A DNA stretch of 64,000 nt from JBDTSW01 sp963797835 (GTDB taxonomy: Bacteria > Actinomycetota > Thermoleophilia > Solirubrobacterales > 70-9), in the NCBI GenBank assembly GCA_963797835.1, contig CAWCRN010000030.1, positions 201,341 to 265,340 of the forward strand, written 5' to 3'. Shown here one piece after another: positions 60,802-64,000 of this stretch. Under the pieces are notes generated by a model, which was not told where the DNA came from, did no database searches, and saw nothing but the letters and a program-made list of their open reading frames with translations. Within the stretch, counting starts at the first letter, position 1. The number at the start of each line of letters is the position of its first letter. Both the position numbers and the translations under genes were made by a program.

Positions 60802-61044
60802 GTGAAGCTGGTCCGCATGAAGCCCGGCCACGGCGACGTCCTGATCGCCGAGGGCGATCCGGAGGTATCCGAGGACGAGGAGCGGCTCGTCGAGGCCTTC
60901 CGTCGGCAGCTCGACCAGGGAATGTGGGCGGCGGTGCCGACCGGGGATGCCTCGCGGCGAGAGGCCTTGCTCGTCCGCGACTTCGCCGAGGTCCCTCGCG
61001 ACGCCGAGCGAGTCGTCTTCTTCCCGCGCGCGGCGGGCGGCTGA
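60802..61044 (+). CDS. Small conserved-looking protein, unknown function
   Basis: 80 residues: VKLVRMKPGHGDVLIAEGDP, ERLVEAFRRQLDQGMWAAVP, RREALLVRDFAEVPRDAERV. It looks like a small alpha/beta protein with no cysteine motif, membrane segment or known domain. Strong third-position G/C supports coding. It overlaps the next gene by 1-4 bases (TGATG), so the pair is translated together. Confidence 0.65.
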   Translation: MKLVRMKPGHGDVLIAEGDPEVSEDEERLVEAFRRQLDQGMWAAVPTGDASRREALLVRDFAEVPRDAERVVFFPRAAGG

Positions 61045-61517
61045 TGGGAGTCCTTCACCGCCTGCGCCCGGCGTCACCCGACTACGACGCGGGGCGCGAG
61101 CGCAAGGCGGAGGCCAGGGCGCGCGAGCTGATGCGGTCGATCGTCACGGAGGACGAGTTCGCGATGTACGAGGAGCTCGGATTCATCCGGGTCGCGGGCA
61201 GGGGAGAGGGATACGCCTATCTGCTCTACCCCCACCGGCCGATCGTCGCCTTCGAGACCGGTGGCGGCGAGCTCCTCAACGAGTACTGCGTGCGCTTCCA
61301 CGACGATTCCGATCCGCCCCAGGGTTCGAGGCTCCCCGACGCCGACGACGTGCTCGCGAAGTGGATGTCCATTCGCGGCGGCGAGCGCGAGCTGGTCGCG
61401 GCGGCTCACCTGGACGCGCCCGGACGGCAGCACGACCCGGTTCAGGTCCGGCGCGACCTACGGCTGCTGGACGCCTGGCGGGCGCGCCGAAACGCGGGCC
61501 CTACGCCGTTGGCGTAG
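61044..61517 (+). CDS. Conserved-looking protein, unknown function
   Basis: 157 residues: MGVLHRLRPASPDYDAGRER, a helical charged part (KAEARARELMRSIVTEDEFA), then a beta-rich part with MYEELGFIRVAGRGEGYAYL and LYPHRPIVAFETGGGELLNE with YCVRFHD, and a charged C-terminus. The YLLYPHRPIV...EYCVRF pattern suggests a small sensor or binding fold, but I recognise no family. It is coupled to the gene before it. Confidence 0.65.
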   Translation: MGVLHRLRPASPDYDAGRERKAEARARELMRSIVTEDEFAMYEELGFIRVAGRGEGYAYLLYPHRPIVAFETGGGELLNEYCVRFHDDSDPPQGSRLPDADDVLAKWMSIRGGERELVAAAHLDAPGRQHDPVQVRRDLRLLDAWRARRNAGPTPLA

Positions 61518-61580
61518 GTCAGCTTCGAACGCACCCTGCTCAGCCGGTTCCGCCCTCGGTCGGCGGTCTCGCGCGCACCC

Positions 61581-61586
61581 TACACT
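61581..61586 (+). promoter_or_regulatory. -10 element of ilvD
   Basis: TACACT ends 11 bases before the ilvD ATG. No leader peptide rich in Leu, Ile or Val is seen ahead of it. Confidence 0.45.
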
Positions 61587-61597
61587 GGCCTGCCTCC

Positions 61598-63283
61598 ATG
61601 GCTAGCGAGTCGGTCAACGCGCCACGTCCCCGCTCGGCAGCGGTCTTCGATGGTCCCGACCGCGCGGCTGCGCGCGCCTACATGAAGGGCATCGGCTTCG
61701 ACGAGGACGCCCTCGGCCGCCCGACCGTAGGGGTCGCCAACACCTGGACCGAGGCGATGCCCTGCAACTTCCACCTCCGCGAGCTGGCCGGCCCGATCAA
61801 GGAGGGCGTCCGGGAGGCCGGGGGGACCCCGATGGAGTTCAACACCATCGCGATCTCCGACGGGATCACGATGGGGACGAAGGGGATGAAGACCTCGCTC
61901 GTCAGCCGCGAGGTGATCGCCGACTCGATCGAGCTCACCGCTCGCGGCTACCAGTTCGATGCGCTGGTGGCGCTCTCGGCCTGCGACAAGACGATCCCGG
62001 GGTGCGTCATGGCCCAGGCCCGCCTCGACATCCCGTCGGTGATGCTCTATGGCGGCTCGGTCGCGCCAGGTCGCTGGAACGGCAAGGACGTGACGATCGT
62101 CGACGTCTTCGAGGCGATCGGCGCCCATGCCGCCGGCGACATGACCGACGCGGAGCTCCGAGGGCTCGAGGACGTTGCGAGCCCCGGCGCGGGAGCCTGT
62201 GGCGGGCAGTTCACCGCGAACACCATGGCCTGCGCCTTCGAGGCGCTGGGGATCTCGCCAGGCGGCTCGGCGATGGTCCCCGCGGAGGACTCGGACAAGC
62301 GCACCGTCGCCGAGCGGATCGGCCAGCTGGCGATGCGTGTCCTGGCCGACGACCTGCGGCCGAGCAGGATCATCACCCGCAACTCGCTCCACAACGCGAT
62401 CGCGATGGTCTGCGCGTCGGGCGGGTCCACCAACGGGGTGCTGCACCTGCTGGCCGTCGCCCGGGAGGCCGGCATCGGCCTCGACCTCGACGACTTCGAG
62501 CGGATCTCCAGGCAGACCCCGCTGCTGGCCGACCTCAAGCCGGGCGGCCGCTTCGTGGCGACCGACCTCTACCGCGCCGGCGGCGTGCCGCTGATCCTCA
62601 ACCGGCTTGCCGAGGCGGGGCTTCTCCACGAGGACGAGATCACGGTCAGCGGCCGCACGATCGGCGAGGAGGCGGCCGCCGCCCGGGAGGCGCCGGGTCA
62701 GGAGGTCGTGCGCCCGCTGTCGGACCCGCTGAAGGAGGCGGGGGGACTAGCGATCCTGCGCGGGAACCTCGCGCCCGGCGGGGCGGTCGTAAAGCTGGCG
62801 GGAACCGAGCGCACGGGGCAGACGGGGCCCGCGCGGGTCTTCGAGTCCGAGGAGGAGTGCTTCCGCGCCGTCAAGGACCAGGCGATCCGCGCCGGCGACG
62901 TCATCGTGATCCGTAACGAGGGCCCCGCGGGAGGGCCCGGGATGCGCGAGATGCTCCAGGTGACCGCGGCGATCGTGGGCGAGGGGCTGGGCGAGGACGT
63001 GGGTCTCCTAACCGACGGGCGCTTCTCCGGCGCCACCCGTGGCCTGATGGTGGGCCACGTCGCCCCCGAGGCCGTCAAGGGCGGCCCGATCGCCGCGCTG
63101 CGTGAGGGCGACGAGGTCACGATCGACGTCGACGGCCGCGAGCTGTCAGTGAACCTGTCGGACGCGGAGATCGCCGAGCGCGTCGCGGCCTACGAGCCGC
63201 CGGAGCCGGCCTATGAGTCCGGCGTGATGGCCAAGTACGCCCGGACCGTCTCGTCCGCGACCGAGGGCGCGATCACCGGCTGA
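61598..63283 (+). CDS. ilvD: Dihydroxy-acid dehydratase
   Basis: 561 residues. Fourth step of valine and isoleucine synthesis, iron-sulfur enzyme. The three cluster cysteines lie in AMPCNFHLRE, SACDKTIPGCVMA and GAGACGGQFTANTMACAFEA; further landmarks are NTIAISDGITMGTKGMKTSL, SLHNAIAMVCASGGSTNGVL and LLTDGRFSGATRGLMVGHVA. The C-terminal part holds KYARTVSSAT. Complete. Its stop overlaps the convergent hydrolase by 11 bases. Confidence 0.95.
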   Translation: MASESVNAPRPRSAAVFDGPDRAAARAYMKGIGFDEDALGRPTVGVANTWTEAMPCNFHLRELAGPIKEGVREAGGTPMEFNTIAISDGITMGTKGMKTSLVSREVIADSIELTARGYQFDALVALSACDKTIPGCVMAQARLDIPSVMLYGGSVAPGRWNGKDVTIVDVFEAIGAHAAGDMTDAELRGLEDVASPGAGACGGQFTANTMACAFEALGISPGGSAMVPAEDSDKRTVAERIGQLAMRVLADDLRPSRIITRNSLHNAIAMVCASGGSTNGVLHLLAVAREAGIGLDLDDFERISRQTPLLADLKPGGRFVATDLYRAGGVPLILNRLAEAGLLHEDEITVSGRTIGEEAAAAREAPGQEVVRPLSDPLKEAGGLAILRGNLAPGGAVVKLAGTERTGQTGPARVFESEEECFRAVKDQAIRAGDVIVIRNEGPAGGPGMREMLQVTAAIVGEGLGEDVGLLTDGRFSGATRGLMVGHVAPEAVKGGPIAALREGDEVTIDVDGRELSVNLSDAEIAERVAAYEPPEPAYESGVMAKYARTVSSATEGAITG

Positions 63284-64000
63284 GGAACGCCTCCAGGACC
63301 CGGTTGAAGCGCACCGGGCGCTCGAGGTGGGGCAGGTGGCCCGTGTCCCCGAAGATGAACGTCTCCGAGTTGCGCAGGCGCTCGCCGTAGCCGATGGCAT
63401 CGGCGGAGGGGATCACGCGGTCGTCGCGTCCCCACACGATGAGAGTCGGGATCTCGACCTCCTCGAGCCGGTCGTGGATGTCGTACCCCACGAGGCCGTT
63501 GACCGAGGGCAGGAATCCCGGCTTCGCCGCTCCGTGCACGAACTGCTCCCACAGCAGCTCGCGCCGGAGCCGCAGCGGCCAGCGCACGATTGAACGGAAG
63601 GCAAGCTCCCTCAGCCCGGGCCGAAGCAGCGCCCGCTCCTGCCATCGCAGGCCGATGGGCGCAGCGGCCGCGACCACTCGCGCCATGGCATCGGCGGGCT
63701 CTTTGCGCATCGCGGCCGATGAGATGCCCGCGGCCGAGACGAGGATCAGCATCTCGAAGCGGGCCGGGTGGCGGATCGCCGCCTCGGCGGCGATGAAGCC
63801 GCCCATCGAGCTGCCCACGAGCACGCAGCTCTCGACCCCGAGCGCGTCCAGGAACGAGGACACCAGGCGGCCATACGCCTCAATCGATATCTCCCACGGC
63901 GGCATCGGCGAGGCGCCGAAGCCGGGGAGATCCAGCGCCAGCACGCGATGGGTGCGCGAGAAGTGGGGGATCTGCTCCAGCCAGTTCTGCCACGAGCCGG
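63273..64000 (-). CDS. Alpha/beta hydrolase, 5' end beyond the window
   Basis: At least 242 residues; the frame is open to the right edge (GSWQNWLEQIPHFSRTHRVL), so the N-terminus is missing. The nucleophile elbow is GSSMGGFIAAEA, the acid lies in VWGRDDRVIPS and the His in FGDTGHLPHLERPVRF, the full catalytic triad. LALDLPGFGASPMPPWEISI is the usual strand with oxyanion-side loop. It resembles esterases or haloalkane-type hydrolases; substrate unknown. Confidence 0.85.
   Translation of the reverse strand, partial: GSWQNWLEQIPHFSRTHRVLALDLPGFGASPMPPWEISIEAYGRLVSSFLDALGVESCVLVGSSMGGFIAAEAAIRHPARFEMLILVSAAGISSAAMRKEPADAMARVVAAAAPIGLRWQERALLRPGLRELAFRSIVRWPLRLRRELLWEQFVHGAAKPGFLPSVNGLVGYDIHDRLEEVEIPTLIVWGRDDRVIPSADAIGYGERLRNSETFIFGDTGHLPHLERPVRFNRVLEAFLSR

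Noticed and set aside
1..64000. Programmed +1 frameshifting in many genes
   Set aside because: Sites share no slippery motif, differ between genes and fall in arbitrary places of essential enzymes; consensus errors are simpler.
1..64000. tRNA, rRNA, CRISPR, insertion sequence or prophage
   Set aside because: I looked through the intergenic stretches and saw no cloverleaf, spaced repeats, transposase or integrase motifs; a tRNAscan or Infernal run would be the decisive test.

Overview
The window is one continuous stretch of a very GC-rich chromosome (roughly 70% or more by eye). Codons end almost always in G or C, GTG starts are common, and genes are packed with 4-base ATGA or GTGA overlaps. 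The Ku/LigD end-joining pair, the plsX-acpP-rnc-smc-ftsY-ffh-rpsP-trmD-rplS-lepB-rnhB order, MocR regulators, DUF3352 and an AroH-type chorismate mutase all point to Actinobacteriota. The secreted beta-propeller proteins and several small families recall Thermoleophilia (Solirubrobacterales-like), but this is inference; there is no rRNA here to prove it. I see no tRNA, rRNA, CRISPR array, insertion sequence or prophage.

Layout. 1-4377: end of the glycine cleavage P-protein operon (gcvPA, gcvPB), a secreted protein, a broken small gene and a divergent MocR regulator. 4383-6235: ligD polymerase domain and ku. 6269-9339: an ECF sigma factor between two beta-propeller proteins. 9416-13936: FetAB-type ABC exporter, trpS, scpA, scpB, rluB. 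13929-20567: aromatic amino-acid cluster (chorismate mutase, GNAT, HisC-like aminotransferase, then an aromatic leader peptide with hairpins, DAHP synthase, prephenate dehydrogenase, aroA). 20564-26098: cupin, cmk, der, DUF3352, metK. 26105-34924: beta-helix and PH-domain proteins, priA, def, fmt, rsmB, zinc-ribbon protein, rpe. 34940-38459: complete riboflavin operon ribD-ribE-ribBA-ribH behind a symmetric operator-like site. 38486-57433: a long housekeeping block from rpmB and recG through smc, ftsY, ffh and the rpsP-trmD-rplS-lepB-rnhB cluster to yraN. 57549-64000: comM, dprA, thiD, two small unknown genes, ilvD and an alpha/beta hydrolase cut by the right edge.

Most striking observations. 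(1) The SMC protein encoded between rnc and ftsY has normal ATPase head motifs but only 781 residues and no recognisable hinge domain; its partners scpA and scpB read as one continuous frame near their junction. (2) A 30-codon leader peptide ending in LYSWYWRFS (Tyr, Trp, Tyr, Trp, Phe) lies between a good promoter and hairpins ahead of DAHP synthase, a candidate attenuator sensing all three aromatic amino acids. (3) About twenty genes have a TANNNT hexamer 5-12 bases before the start codon, suggesting that leaderless mRNAs are common. (4) An AT-rich 18-bp near-palindrome overlaps the ribD leader where one would otherwise look for an FMN riboswitch.

Quality caveat. About 30 genes or gene parts are interrupted by single-base frame changes, nearly all surplus bases (+1), often in short G or C runs and in single-copy essential genes. 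Most are probably consensus errors. Coordinates for these genes span the whole reconstructed gene, and each entry says where the frame changes.
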